A stretch of DNA of 64,000 nt from Pseudomonas fluorescens (GTDB lineage: Bacteria > Pseudomonadota > Gammaproteobacteria > Pseudomonadales > Pseudomonadaceae). Shown in pieces: positions 37,084 to 46,460 of this stretch; position 1 is the stretch's first letter; each line of letters begins with the position of its first letter. The notes under the pieces were generated by a model that did not search any database, was not told the origin of the DNA, and saw only the letters and a program-made list of their open reading frames with translations. A program made the position numbers and the translations under genes. The stretch lies in the NCBI RefSeq assembly GCF_902498065.1, contig NZ_CABVIR010000004.1, positions 248,001 through 312,000 of the forward strand, read 5' to 3'.

Positions 37084-37797
37084 ATGGCCGTGCAATGTGC
37101 AGCAGAAAATGACGTTGCTTCCCAAGACCGTTTTGACTATTTCTGGAATCAACACGGTGAATGGGTTGAAGAACCCAACGTTCGTCGCGGTGGCGAAAGT
37201 GGTGTGCAGCGTATCAAGAGCAGCAATGGACAACTGCTCTACGCCAAACGTCAGACCGGACATATCTATCGTAGTTGGTTGCATCCTTTCGGTCGGCCGA
37301 CGGTGTTGCGTGAGCGAGATGCGCTCATGGGAATGCGCCTGATCGACGTACGCGTTCCGGAAATCGTTTTCTGCGGTGCGCAGCACGACCCTGTTCACAC
37401 GTGGCGTGCATTGCTGGTGACCAAGGCACTGGACGGTTTCGAAGAAATCGAACACTGGTATGCAGGCGGTGGTCGCGAGCGTCATGGCGAGGCAGTGCAT
37501 GATCGGGTGCTGAAGGATCTGGCCGAGAATCTGGCCCGCATGCACAAGGGCCGGTGGCAGCACGGCTGTCTTTATCCCAAGCACATATTCGTGCGAATCA
37601 CAGGCGAAGGCGAGGCCGCCAACGTCGAGGTTGCGTTGATCGATCTGGAGAAGTGTCGGCAGCGATTGACCGCCCGTCGCGCCGCTGCCCATGACATGAG
37701 GCAATTGCGTCGCCACTCGTCGTTCAGCGATACGGACTGGAAGAACCTCGTCTACCTTTATGAGACGGCGTTTGGCAGCGCTATCAAAGGTTTATAG
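37084..37797 (+). CDS. inaA: InaA-family lipopolysaccharide kinase-like protein
   Basis: Member of the Kdo/WaaP-type small-molecule kinase family, 237 residues. The N-lobe has GVQRIKSSNGQLLYAKRQ, whose second Lys would be the ATP-binding one. The catalytic block HKGRWQHGCLYPKHIFVR is at about 160-177 and the metal-binding Asp is in VALIDLEKCR. InaA was named for weak-acid induction in E. coli. The AGAGG site before the ATG at 37084 supports this start. Its methyltransferase neighbour ends 4 bases upstream, so the two are coupled. Confidence 0.9.
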   Translation: MAVQCAAENDVASQDRFDYFWNQHGEWVEEPNVRRGGESGVQRIKSSNGQLLYAKRQTGHIYRSWLHPFGRPTVLRERDALMGMRLIDVRVPEIVFCGAQHDPVHTWRALLVTKALDGFEEIEHWYAGGGRERHGEAVHDRVLKDLAENLARMHKGRWQHGCLYPKHIFVRITGEGEAANVEVALIDLEKCRQRLTARRAAAHDMRQLRRHSSFSDTDWKNLVYLYETAFGSAIKGL

Positions 37798-37799
37798 CA

Positions 37800-38027
37800 A
37801 TGAAACTCGAAATTGCACGAGGTTTGTTTTTGATAGGAGCCTTGGCAGTTGCTTCACTGGCGGTGGCGGCTTGGGAGCAGCCCCGCACGCAAGTCCTCGG
37901 TTCGGTGAACGGGGATGCGCGTTGTCCGATGCCGCGGGTCGCGAAGGCGACCGTTGCAACCCAACCGGATCATGATTTATTGCTGTTCATGTTCGGACTT
38001 TCTCAAGGACTGAGGCCGCAGAGTTGA
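37800..38027 (+). CDS. Small exported hypothetical protein
   Basis: A 75-residue protein with an N-terminal hydrophobic segment (GLFLIGALAVASLAVAA, about residues 8-24) ending in a possible AxA signal-peptidase site. A short polar tail follows with one Cys (DARCPMPRV). I cannot name it; a homologue occupies the same place after inaA in P. aeruginosa (PA4377, from memory). It follows inaA by 2 bases and an AAAGG site precedes its ATG, so it is the third gene of the cluster. A terminator follows. Confidence 0.7.
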   Translation: MKLEIARGLFLIGALAVASLAVAAWEQPRTQVLGSVNGDARCPMPRVAKATVATQPDHDLLLFMFGLSQGLRPQS

Positions 38028-38045
38028 CCAGATTGAAGCCCAAAT

Positions 38046-38077
38046 AAAAGGCCTCGCAAATGCGAGGCCTTTTTTGT
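38046..38077 (+). terminator. Terminator of the methyltransferase-inaA cluster
   Basis: AAAAGGCCTCGCA-aa-TGCGAGGCCTTTTTT stem-loop with a T-run. Confidence 0.92.
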
Positions 38078-38105
38078 GCCCGATGCCTCACGGCTTGCAC
38101 CAATC

Positions 38106-38142
38106 CCTATAGGAGCCGGCTTACTGCGGGCGGCTCCTACAG
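38106..38142. repeat. Single REP-like palindrome before mexW end
   Basis: A 'taggagccggcttactgcgggcggctccta' imperfect hairpin between the terminator and the mexW stop. Confidence 0.65.
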
Positions 38143-38145
38143 GAG

Positions 38146-41100
38146 TTAAGCGTTTACAGGCTTATCGGGTTTAGCCAGCAGCGTGTACACGCACGGCAAC
38201 ACAAACAACGTAAACAACGTCCCGATCGACATGCCCGTGGCAATCACCGTACCGATGTCGAACCGGCTGACAGCGCCCGCCCCCGTGGCGATGATCAACG
38301 GCACCATGCCGAACACCATTGCGGCGGTGGTCATCAGCACTGGTCGCAGGCGAATGGCCGCCGCTTCTTCCACCGCTTCGCGCGGCGTCAGGCCCTTGTC
38401 CTTGCGCAACTGGTTGGCGAACTCGACGATCAGGATCCCGTGCTTGCTGATCAATCCGATCAACGTCACCAACCCGACCTGGGTATAGATGTTCATGCTC
38501 GACCAGCCGAGGAACAGCGGAATCAACGCGCCGCAGATCGACAGCGGCACCGTCACCAGAATCACCAGCGGGTCGCGGAAGCTTTCGAACTGGGCGGCCA
38601 GCACCAGGAAAATGATCGCCAGCGCCAAGGCGAAAGTGACCCATAGCGCGCTGCCTTCCTGAACGTACTGCCGTGATGCCCCTGCGTAGTCGACGGCAAA
38701 ACCCGCAGGCGCTTCTTCCCCGGCAATCTGACGCACGGCATCGAGTGCTTCACCCATACTCACCAGCGGAACCCCGGACAGGATGGCCGAATTGAGCTGT
38801 TGGAACTGATTCAGTTGTCGTGGTCGTGCCCGGTCGGTCACGGTAATCAGGGTCGACAGGGCCAGCAGTTCACCCTTGGAGTTCTTCACGTAATAGTTGT
38901 TCAGCCAGTCGGGGTTGTCCCGGAAGGGCCGTTCGACCTGCGCGATGACTTTGTAACTACGACCTTCAATGGTGAAGCGGTTGATCTCCGCCTCGCCCAG
39001 CAGCGTCGCCAGCGTGCCGCCCAGATCCTGCATCGACACGCCCATTTGCGCGGCCTTTGCCCGATCGATATCGACCACCACTTCAGGTTTGTCGAAGGCC
39101 AGATCAACGTCGACGAACGCAAACTTTCCGGACTCCATCGCACGCTTTTTCACCCGGTCCATCACTTGCAGCAACGACTCGTAATCGTTGGCGGTATTGA
39201 CGACGAACTGAAACGGCAGCCCCTCACCGGTGCCCGGCAGGGAGGGCAGGTTGAAGCCGAACACCTGCAACCCTGGAATGCTTTCGAGTTTGCTCTGGAC
39301 CGCGGGCAGGATTTCCATTTGCGTGCGGTCGCGCTCGTTCCACGGTTTGAGCAGGAAACCGCCAATCCCCGATTGCACGCCGTTGAAGCCGTTGATCTGG
39401 AACGAGGAGTAGTACTCGGGAAATGCCTTGAAGATGCCGATGAATTCGTCGGTGTAGGTGTTCAGGTAATCAAGGTTGGTCGGCTGCGGGGCGTTGGCCA
39501 GCATGAAAATGATGCCCTGATCCTCGTCCGGTGCCAGTTCCGACTTGGTGAAGGTGAGCAGCACCGGAATCAGGCACAGCACGATCACCGCGAACACCAG
39601 CACCACCGGCCGCGTGTTGAGCGTGCCGTGCAACAGGCGCTGGTAGCGGCGCTTGAGGCCTTCGAAAATCAGGTCCAACCGGTGAGCGAGGCCGCTGGGG
39701 TTTTCGTCGTGGCGCAACAGGAAGGCGCACATCATTGGCGACAGCGTCAGGGCGACAATGCCGGAGATCACCACCGCCCCGGCCAGGGTCAGGGCGAACT
39801 CCTTGAACAGCGCCCCGGTGAGGCCTGTCAGGAAGCCGATCGGTGCGTAGACGGCCGCCAGGGTGATGGTCATCGAAACCACCGGCATGGCGATTTCCCG
39901 GGCACCTTCGATGGCTGCATCCAGCGGGGTTTTACCTTCCTCGATGTGCCGGTGGATGTTTTCCACCACCACGATGGCGTCGTCCACCACCAGGCCGATG
40001 GCCAATACCATTGCGAGCAGAGTCAGCAGGTTGATCGAGTAGCCCATCATCTGCATGAAGAACATCACGCCGATCATCGACAACGGAATCGTCACCACCG
40101 GGATCACCACGGAACGCAGCGCCCCGAGGAACAGAAACACCACGACGATAACGATCAACACCGCCTCAAACAGGGTTTTCACCACTTCGTCGATCGAGGC
40201 CTGGATGAACAGCGTGGCGTCGTAGGCAATTTCACCCTTGAGGTTTGGCGGCAGCTGGGCCTCCAGGTCCGGCATGATCTTGCGCACTTCCTTGATCACG
40301 TCCAGCGGGTTGGCGCCGGGCGTGGCCTTGATGCCGATGTACACCGAGGGCGTGCCACCGAAGGAGCTGATCGTGTCGTAGTTTTCCGCGCCCATCTCGA
40401 CCCGCGCGACATCGCTGAGCAGCACCCGACTGTCGCCCTCGACCTTGAGTGGAATCGCGGCGAAGGCTTCGGCGGATTTGAGCTCGGTGTTGGCGTTGAT
40501 GCTGGTGACCACGTACTCGCCTTTCACTTCGCCGGCGGCGGAGAGGAAGTTGTACTTGCGCACGGCATCGGTCACATCGCTGGCGCTCAGGCCGAAACCG
40601 GCCAGTTTCACCGGGTCCAGCCACAGGCGCATGGCGAACACCTGGTTGCCGAGAATCTCGGCCTCGGCCATGCCCGGCAGGGTCGCCAGTTTTGGCTGGA
40701 TGACCCGTGACAGGTAATCGGTAATCTGCGGGTTGCTCAGCTCCTTGCTGAAGAAACTGATGTACATCAGCGCCGACGCATCGGCGGCCTCTTTGCTCAG
40801 CACCGGGTCTTCGGCGTCCTGAGGCAACTGGTTTTTCACTTCGTTGGCCTTGGCCAGCAACTCGGTGAACAAGCGGTCGCTGTTGGAGCCGATGCGCGCG
40901 TAGATCGAGATCACCGAGAAGTTCTGGCGACTGACCGAGGTCATGTAGTCGATGCCTTCGGCACTCGCCAGGCTCTGCTGCATCGGTTGCGTGATGTAGC
41001 CCTGGATAGTTTCGGCGTTGGCCCCGGGGTACGCGGTGGTCACCGTGATCAGGGCGTTTTCCATTTGCGGGTATTGGCGCAGCGGCAGCTTGCTCCAGGC

Positions 41101-41181
41101 CTGGAAGCCCAGCAGCACAATCAGCAGGCTGACCACGGTGGCGAGCACCGGGCGGCGGATGAACGGGTCGGTAAAAGCCAT
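38146..41181 (-). CDS. mexW: RND multidrug efflux transporter (MexW-like)
   Basis: Inner-membrane proton/drug antiporter of the hydrophobe/amphiphile RND family. The 1011-residue protein begins MAFTDPFIRRPVLATVVSLL and has two homologous halves of six helices with large periplasmic loops. The proton-relay helix 4 contains AIGLVVDDAIVVVENIHRHIE, where the paired Asp is present. The second half has RLRPVLMTTAAMVFGMVPL. The preceding mexV-like gene supplies the adaptor. Synteny with colRS points to MexW (PA4375). The outer-membrane partner is encoded elsewhere, presumably OprM-like. Confidence 0.92.
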   Translation of the reverse strand: MAFTDPFIRRPVLATVVSLLIVLLGFQAWSKLPLRQYPQMENALITVTTAYPGANAETIQGYITQPMQQSLASAEGIDYMTSVSRQNFSVISIYARIGSNSDRLFTELLAKANEVKNQLPQDAEDPVLSKEAADASALMYISFFSKELSNPQITDYLSRVIQPKLATLPGMAEAEILGNQVFAMRLWLDPVKLAGFGLSASDVTDAVRKYNFLSAAGEVKGEYVVTSINANTELKSAEAFAAIPLKVEGDSRVLLSDVARVEMGAENYDTISSFGGTPSVYIGIKATPGANPLDVIKEVRKIMPDLEAQLPPNLKGEIAYDATLFIQASIDEVVKTLFEAVLIVIVVVFLFLGALRSVVIPVVTIPLSMIGVMFFMQMMGYSINLLTLLAMVLAIGLVVDDAIVVVENIHRHIEEGKTPLDAAIEGAREIAMPVVSMTITLAAVYAPIGFLTGLTGALFKEFALTLAGAVVISGIVALTLSPMMCAFLLRHDENPSGLAHRLDLIFEGLKRRYQRLLHGTLNTRPVVLVFAVIVLCLIPVLLTFTKSELAPDEDQGIIFMLANAPQPTNLDYLNTYTDEFIGIFKAFPEYYSSFQINGFNGVQSGIGGFLLKPWNERDRTQMEILPAVQSKLESIPGLQVFGFNLPSLPGTGEGLPFQFVVNTANDYESLLQVMDRVKKRAMESGKFAFVDVDLAFDKPEVVVDIDRAKAAQMGVSMQDLGGTLATLLGEAEINRFTIEGRSYKVIAQVERPFRDNPDWLNNYYVKNSKGELLALSTLITVTDRARPRQLNQFQQLNSAILSGVPLVSMGEALDAVRQIAGEEAPAGFAVDYAGASRQYVQEGSALWVTFALALAIIFLVLAAQFESFRDPLVILVTVPLSICGALIPLFLGWSSMNIYTQVGLVTLIGLISKHGILIVEFANQLRKDKGLTPREAVEEAAAIRLRPVLMTTAAMVFGMVPLIIATGAGAVSRFDIGTVIATGMSIGTLFTLFVLPCVYTLLAKPDKPVNA

Positions 41182-41194
41182 GGGGATTCCTTGA

Positions 41195-42343
41195 TCAGTC
41201 CGCGCGCGGCGGGCTGTTCTTCTCGGCTAGGGTCTTGTCGTCGCTGATGGCAATGTGTGCACCGTTGTCCAGTTTGATCTGGCCAGCCGTGACCACTTTT
41301 TCGCCGTTCTGCACACCTTTGGTGATCACCACCACACCGTCGCGGCGTTCGCCGGTTTCGATGAAGCGACGTTCGGCGATCAGGATGGGTTCACCCTTGG
41401 CATCTTTTTCCACCTGGCCGTCTTCGGTTTTTTTCTGCGCGACGACGTACAGCGAATTGCCGTACAGCGTGTACGTGATCGCACTTTCCGGCACAACGAT
41501 GCGCGGCTGCGGGTCGGGCAACATCACCTGCAGGCTGGCGAACATGCCCGGCAACAGTTTGCCGTCGGGGTTGGCCAGGGTCGCGCGGACCTGCATGTTG
41601 CGCGTGCTGTTCTCGAGTTTCGGATTGATCGCGCTGATGGTGCCGGGGAAAGTCTGCGCCGGGTAGGCCGCGACGATGATTTCAACCGGCTGGCCGATGG
41701 CGACCTTCGGCACCGACTGCTCGGGCACGAAAAAGTCGACGTAGAGACTGCTGAGGTCTTGCAGAGTGGCAATCATGGTGCCGCTGGCAAGATAGTCGCC
41801 AACGTCCACCTGGCGAATGCCGATGGTCCCGCTGAAGGGCGCGACGATGCTTTTTTTGCCGAGCGCAGCCTTGAGTTGATTGACCGTCGCTTTGCTCTTT
41901 TTCAGCACCGCCGAAAGTCGGTCGAATTCGCCTTTGGAAATGGCCTGGCTGCCCACCAGTTGGCTACCGCGACCGTAATCGAGCTGGGCCAGCCCGAGGT
42001 CGGCCTGGGCGGTTTCCAGCAAGGCAGTTTCCACGGCGCTGTCGAGACGCAGGAGGGGTTGGCCGGCCTTGACCTTCTGCCCTGACTCGAACTGCAAATC
42101 GATGACGGTGCCGTCGGTCTCCAGGCTCAGGTCCACGCCTTGCAGCGCCGTGAGCGTGCCGACGGTAGGCAGGCGGGCTTGCCAGGGCCGTTCGATGGCC
42201 GTGGCCACGGCAACGCTTATGGGCGGTTTAGGCGCGGAGAAGCCTTGAATCATCGTGTAGATGGAGAAGGCTTTATAACCGGCCAGGACCAGCACGATCA
42301 GCAGAACAACACCCAACATGATCAGCATGCGGCGACGCAGCAT
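41195..42343 (-). CDS. mexV: RND efflux periplasmic adaptor (MexV-like)
   Basis: Membrane-fusion protein linking the RND pump to an outer-membrane channel. The 382-residue product has an N-terminal membrane anchor (MLIMLGVVLLIVLVLAGYKAF). The biotinyl-lipoyl half (VDLSLETDGTVIDLQFESGQKVKAGQPLLRLD), a short alpha-hairpin and the second lipoyl half (SIVAPFSGTIGIRQVDVGDYL) follow, then the beta-barrel. I start it at the ATG at 42343, which has AAGGAAG upstream. mexW starts 13 bases after its stop, so the pair is an operon. There is no obvious repressor gene beside it. Confidence 0.92.
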   Translation of the reverse strand: MLRRRMLIMLGVVLLIVLVLAGYKAFSIYTMIQGFSAPKPPISVAVATAIERPWQARLPTVGTLTALQGVDLSLETDGTVIDLQFESGQKVKAGQPLLRLDSAVETALLETAQADLGLAQLDYGRGSQLVGSQAISKGEFDRLSAVLKKSKATVNQLKAALGKKSIVAPFSGTIGIRQVDVGDYLASGTMIATLQDLSSLYVDFFVPEQSVPKVAIGQPVEIIVAAYPAQTFPGTISAINPKLENSTRNMQVRATLANPDGKLLPGMFASLQVMLPDPQPRIVVPESAITYTLYGNSLYVVAQKKTEDGQVEKDAKGEPILIAERRFIETGERRDGVVVITKGVQNGEKVVTAGQIKLDNGAHIAISDDKTLAEKNSPPRAD

Positions 42344-42440
42344 ATTTCCACTTCCTTGGAGAAAATCAGGCGAGACAGTCGGGCACATTACTCCGAGTGC
42401 ACAGGGTATTCCAATCGATGTTTTCGGGGTTTCCCCATCC

Positions 42441-42526
42441 TGTAGGAGCCGGCTTGCCGGCGATGGGGCCTTAAGCTATTGCGGTGATTTTCAGATCGCC
42501 ATCGCTGGCAAGCCAGCTCCTACAGG
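42441..42526. repeat. REP inverted pair upstream of mexV
   Basis: Arms of the 'tgtaggagccggcttgccggcgatgg' type at 42441-42466 and inverted at 42500-42526, between divergently arranged minus-strand operons. Confidence 0.8.
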
Positions 42527-42556
42527 GGGAATGCGTTTGCTGAAGCAACTGCTCCA

Positions 42557-43657
42557 TTACGCCATCAAATGCAGGTGGTTATCCCAGAGCCCCGCAGGCA
42601 GTTCGAGGGGGTTTGCAACAAGGTTTGTCTGGCGGCAATCGTAGTACCGGCATCGGCCTTGTCCCGACGTCACGACGAACCCGTCGGCCACCGCACCGAC
42701 CCCTGCGCAATCGGGAAGCGGCGCATCCAGGCGCACTTCACCGCTGTCCAGGTCCCAGATGAAAAAGCGATTGCCCCGGGGCGCGGTCAACGCGACCAGC
42801 CGCAAATCACTGTGCACCGCGACGCTGGCGGTGTAATGCCCCATGGCCTGCAACTGATGCTCCGGCACCGGAAATGCCACGAACGGTTGACCGGGCCGCT
42901 TGATGGCCAACAGTTCCGAAGATTCGTGGGAAGGGCCCATGAATTGCTGACCGGCGACGATGGTGCCGTCGCTGGCGATCCCCAGATGCCGCACGCTGTT
43001 CATTGGCTGGGCGAGGGTTTCCTTGCTCAGCAGCGTACCGTCGCGTTGCATCAGCACCAGGCTCGGCTCCATGGCGTCGAGGTTCATCTCGACCCGACTT
43101 TCAGCCTCGGTGCGGATGCCGCCGTTGGCCACCACCAGGGTTTCGCCATCGGGCATCCACGACACCTGATGCGGGCCGATGCCGTGGGTCGACATCTCGC
43201 CGCTGTGCACCAGACGCTCGCCTTCGAACTTATACACACCCAGCAAGCCACGACCGGGATCGGACGTGTCGTTCTCGGTGGCGTACAGCCAGTCGCCGCT
43301 CTGGTGAATCACCGCATGACCGTAGAAATGCCGGTTCGGCTGCGAGACCACGGTTTGCAGCAACGTGCCGTCGCGCAGGTCGATCAGGTAGCTTTCGGTG
43401 CCTGGACGCCGGGCAACGAACAGCGCGATCGGCCGCGTCGGGTGGTTGATGATGTCGTGGCAACGCTGGCCGACCTGGGTGGCGAACACCTGCGTGCCGT
43501 CCAGCCGATAACCGACGGCGTAGTGCTTGCCATCGCCATCGTCCCGCGCCGACAGCAGCAGCGGGCTCTTGTCCTTTTGCTTGAACAGCGTCCAGCCGCC
43601 CAGTGTCACTGCTCCCAGCAGCAAACTACCTAACGTCAGAGCCTGTCGTCGCAGCAT
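42557..43657 (-). CDS. DUF1513 beta-propeller-like exported protein
   Basis: A 366-residue protein of the DUF1513 family. It has a twin-Arg-like exported N-terminus (MLRRQALTLGSLLLGAVTLGG) and repeated blade-like segments (SGDWLYATENDTSDPGRGLLGVY; VSWMPDGETLVVANGG; AVHSDLRLVALTAPRGNRFFIWD) that suggest a periplasmic beta-propeller. The best start is the ATG at 43657, with AGGGTGA 7 bases upstream; another ATG at 43672 shares its A with the upstream stop codon. It is the last gene after an imelysin lipoprotein. Such genes occur with imelysin and di-haem genes in iron-regulated clusters. Confidence 0.85.
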   Translation of the reverse strand: MLRRQALTLGSLLLGAVTLGGWTLFKQKDKSPLLLSARDDGDGKHYAVGYRLDGTQVFATQVGQRCHDIINHPTRPIALFVARRPGTESYLIDLRDGTLLQTVVSQPNRHFYGHAVIHQSGDWLYATENDTSDPGRGLLGVYKFEGERLVHSGEMSTHGIGPHQVSWMPDGETLVVANGGIRTEAESRVEMNLDAMEPSLVLMQRDGTLLSKETLAQPMNSVRHLGIASDGTIVAGQQFMGPSHESSELLAIKRPGQPFVAFPVPEHQLQAMGHYTASVAVHSDLRLVALTAPRGNRFFIWDLDSGEVRLDAPLPDCAGVGAVADGFVVTSGQGRCRYYDCRQTNLVANPLELPAGLWDNHLHLMA

Positions 43658-43671
43658 GGCAGTCACCCTCA

Positions 43672-44736
43672 TCAGTCGCCGTCGTTGGCGTTGAAGCCCA
43701 GTTGGATGCCCAGCGCCTTGGCCAGCTCGCCTTCGTGCAGGCGGTGGACGACGTTGAGGCTGTCGTAGATATCGTTGAGCTGCTGGCGACCGGCGTCGTC
43801 GTTGAGCATCTCGGTCAGCGAGCGCTGGTTGCTGGCGAACAGTTTCAAGGACGCGGCGTAAGCGGCGTCGATCTTGTCGGCCAAGGGTTTCTGCTCGCTT
43901 GGCAACAAGCCGCGCAGGCCTTTGTTGTCGACGCCTTCCCAGACCGTTTTGGCGGCGGCGAGGCTGGCTTCAAGGCCGGCCAGGGACGACTGGCTACGCC
44001 ATGCATCGGCCTGGAACGGTTGCGGCACACCCTTGCTCTGGCGGCCCATCGGCGTGCCGAGTTTCTTCTTCAGGGTGTCGAGCGCGGTGACCTGTACACG
44101 CAGCAAATCGGCGATCGCTTCGTGGGAATCGGCGTAGCGCTGGTTCGGGAATTTGCTCATCTGCGCGAGCATGCCGTCGGTGTTGTTCCAGCTTTTCAGA
44201 ATGTCTTCGGCCAGCTGTTTCTGCCGTTCGCCAATGGCTTTGAGCAGTGGACAGTATTTGGCTTTCTGCGCGTCGTTGGCCACGTCAGGCTTGCTGTCGA
44301 ACAAGATGTATTCGTAGGCCGAGAGACCCTGGACCACAACGCTGGAGTTGGCCAGGGCAGCGGCATCGATCTGGGGTTGGGCGCTGACCAGTTGCTCGAC
44401 CTGACGGCCGACGAGGTTCTTCTTGTCCGGCCAGAACTGCACTTGCCAGGCACGGTTGCCCTCGGCCAGCGGCCCGATCAGCAACGGCTGCAACTCGGCC
44501 CAGGCTTTCTGCGCATGCAGGAAATCGGCGCGGGCGGTGTCGAGGTTTTCCTTGCCTTCGCAATAGGCCAGCGCACTGACGGCCAACTGGCGGTCGGCTT
44601 CAACCCAGCGCGTGTAGGTCGGCAGGATCACCGACTTGGCGATGGCGGCCGAGGTAACGGCCTGCGGATCCTGCGGTGAGCAAGCGCCGAGGGCGAGTGC
44701 GGCAAGGCTGGTGAACAACAGCTTGGGACGGAACAT
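43672..44736 (-). CDS. Imelysin-family lipoprotein
   Basis: A 354-residue imelysin (peptidase M75 / IrpA-like) protein. The signal ends in a lipobox LGAC (residues 16-19), so it should be a periplasm-facing lipoprotein. The typical imelysin pattern is seen in AYEYILFDSKPD, the position where the family often has the GxHxxE motif; here it reads as YEYILF, a divergent form. Imelysins are linked to iron uptake, not to proven proteolysis. It lies between the di-haem oxidoreductase gene (25 bases) and the DUF1513 gene (overlapping). Confidence 0.85.
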   Translation of the reverse strand: MFRPKLLFTSLAALALGACSPQDPQAVTSAAIAKSVILPTYTRWVEADRQLAVSALAYCEGKENLDTARADFLHAQKAWAELQPLLIGPLAEGNRAWQVQFWPDKKNLVGRQVEQLVSAQPQIDAAALANSSVVVQGLSAYEYILFDSKPDVANDAQKAKYCPLLKAIGERQKQLAEDILKSWNNTDGMLAQMSKFPNQRYADSHEAIADLLRVQVTALDTLKKKLGTPMGRQSKGVPQPFQADAWRSQSSLAGLEASLAAAKTVWEGVDNKGLRGLLPSEQKPLADKIDAAYAASLKLFASNQRSLTEMLNDDAGRQQLNDIYDSLNVVHRLHEGELAKALGIQLGFNANDGD

Positions 44737-44761
44737 GTTGGGCTCCCGCTAAGGAATACGT

Positions 44762-46189
44762 TTAAAGGGAATTCAAAAATGCCAGCAACGCAGCGCGCTG
44801 CTCGGCATTGAAAGACAAAACCTGTTGCTGGGCCGCTTTTGCTTCGCCGCCATGCCAAAGCACGGCTTCGAGCAGATTTCGGGCGCGGCCGTCATGCAAG
44901 AATTGGGTGTGGCCACTGACGGCCTGCGTCAGGCCGATGCCCCACAACGGCGGCGTACGCCAGTCGCGGCCGCTGGCCCGGAATTCGCTGCGGTTGTCGG
45001 CCAGACCTTCGCCCATGTCGTGCAGCAGCAGATCGCTGTACGGGCGAATCACTTGATTGGCCAACTCGGGTTCCGCGGCGTTGGCGGCGGTGGTGTATTT
45101 CGGTGTGTGACAGGACTGGCATCCGGCCTGGTAAAACAGATTCTTGCCGGCCAGCACTTCAGGCGTGCCGACATCGCGGCGTGCCGGGACGGCGAGGTTG
45201 CGGCTATAGAACAGCACCAGGCGCAGGATGTTGTCGCTGACTTCCGGTTCGCCGTCCGGGCCGTTGCCATTCGGCGCCTGTTTGCAGGCGGTTTGCGCGT
45301 CGGTGCAGTCATCGATCGGTCTCAGGCTCGTGGTCAGGCCCATATCACCGGAAAACGCGTGGACGTTCTGTTGATTAAGGTTGGGTTGCCCGGCTTTCCA
45401 GCCGAATCGCCCAACGACCGTTTTCTGTTGCGCGTCGTCCCAGACCTGATTCGGCCGGCCATTGATGCCGTTTTTTTCTCTGGCCTGCGCGGCGGCATTG
45501 GCGAGGAGCGCTTCTTCCGGGATCGCCTCGAGCAGGCCGAGGCCAATCATCGGCGGGGCGATGCGCGCCGAGAAACGCGTGTCCGGGTGCATCGGGCCGT
45601 AGTTGAGCTGAGTCATCTGCAAGGTCGGTTTGCGCAACTCGACCTCGGTGCCGTCCTTGAAGCGCACCGGTACCGGCGTGTAGTCGACCCGAACTTTGCC
45701 TTCGGGGGCCACGCCGGGCACCGACATGTCCTGGAACTGGCCGCCGTAGACCGGCTCCGGCACGACACCGAGCTGCTCGATGACGCTGGCGTATTGCGGC
45801 GCGTCGGGAATCGACAGGCGCACCAGCATCGACACCGCGTTGGCCGCATCAGGCGTGGGCGGATGACCGCGACCGTCCTTGATGTGGCAGTTCTGGCAAG
45901 CATTGGTGTTGAACAACGGGCCGAGGCCATCCCGGGCGGTGGTGGTCGACGGGGCGATCACCCAGGGGTTGCGGAAGAAGCTGTTGCCGACGCTGAAGTC
46001 CACACGCCGTGACGGCGGCAGATTGGCGGAGGGCAGGGAGAAGGCGTTCTGATCGGTCTTGCGCACGGTCGCTGCGCCACCGGACCGGGCTTCACCGGGT
46101 TCGGCCTGGGTAAAACGCGGGGCGTCATCGCAGGCACTCAGGCCCAGGGCCAGAAACAGTGCGGACAAGCGAAGAGGCAGCGAGGGCAT
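44762..46189 (-). CDS. Di-haem thiol-oxidoreductase-like lipoprotein (DUF1111)
   Basis: A 475-residue protein with a lipobox LSAC after an N-terminal signal (SLPLRLSALFLALGLSAC) and two c-type haem motifs: CQNCH in the first third and CQSCH in the last third. The architecture is that of the DUF1111 'thiol oxidoreductase' family, related to di-haem cytochrome c peroxidases. It should act in the periplasm or on the outer membrane. I start it at the ATG at 46189 (MPSLPLRLSA); upstream codons lack support. The neighbouring imelysin genes suggest a redox role in iron acquisition. Confidence 0.9.
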   Translation of the reverse strand: MPSLPLRLSALFLALGLSACDDAPRFTQAEPGEARSGGAATVRKTDQNAFSLPSANLPPSRRVDFSVGNSFFRNPWVIAPSTTTARDGLGPLFNTNACQNCHIKDGRGHPPTPDAANAVSMLVRLSIPDAPQYASVIEQLGVVPEPVYGGQFQDMSVPGVAPEGKVRVDYTPVPVRFKDGTEVELRKPTLQMTQLNYGPMHPDTRFSARIAPPMIGLGLLEAIPEEALLANAAAQAREKNGINGRPNQVWDDAQQKTVVGRFGWKAGQPNLNQQNVHAFSGDMGLTTSLRPIDDCTDAQTACKQAPNGNGPDGEPEVSDNILRLVLFYSRNLAVPARRDVGTPEVLAGKNLFYQAGCQSCHTPKYTTAANAAEPELANQVIRPYSDLLLHDMGEGLADNRSEFRASGRDWRTPPLWGIGLTQAVSGHTQFLHDGRARNLLEAVLWHGGEAKAAQQQVLSFNAEQRAALLAFLNSL

Positions 46190-46310
46190 CAGACATCCTG
46201 CATGACGAGCAAAACAAGGGCGCAAAGTCTAACAGGGCAGGGGAGATTGAATAAGAGGAATTATCGTTTGGTTGATGTGGGGCAGGGTTTCACATGAGGT
46301 CGGGGCGCGG

Positions 46311-46379
46311 CTATCGCGGGCAAGCCCGCTCCCACAGGGTTTTGCATCGAACCTGTGGGCGCTTGGCTTGCCCGCGATG
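46311..46379. repeat. REP inverted pair inside the imelysin cluster
   Basis: Arms 46311-46337 and 46353-46379 of the 'atcgcgggcaagcccgctcccacag' type between the first imelysin gene and the DUF1111 gene; it probably separates two transcripts together with the adjacent terminator. Confidence 0.85.
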
Positions 46380-46412
46380 AGGCCATTGGCATCACCCCAA
46401 ATATCGCGCATG

Positions 46413-46437
46413 AAAAAGGCGACCCGGAGGTCGCCTC
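46413..46437 (-). terminator. Terminator of the first imelysin gene
   Basis: GGCGACC-cgga-GGTCGCC stem; the minus-strand transcript continues with TTTTTC. It lies 24 bases past the imelysin stop. Confidence 0.8.
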
Positions 46438-46460
46438 TTGAATCACTCAGCCAGCGTTGA

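Noticed and set aside
38800..40710. 636-codon plus-strand open frame
   Set aside because: Antisense of mexW; His/Gln/Arg-rich with no recognisable domain.
46190..46260. Possible Fur box upstream of the DUF1111 gene
   Set aside because: The best alignment to the Fur consensus is too weak to separate from AT-rich background.
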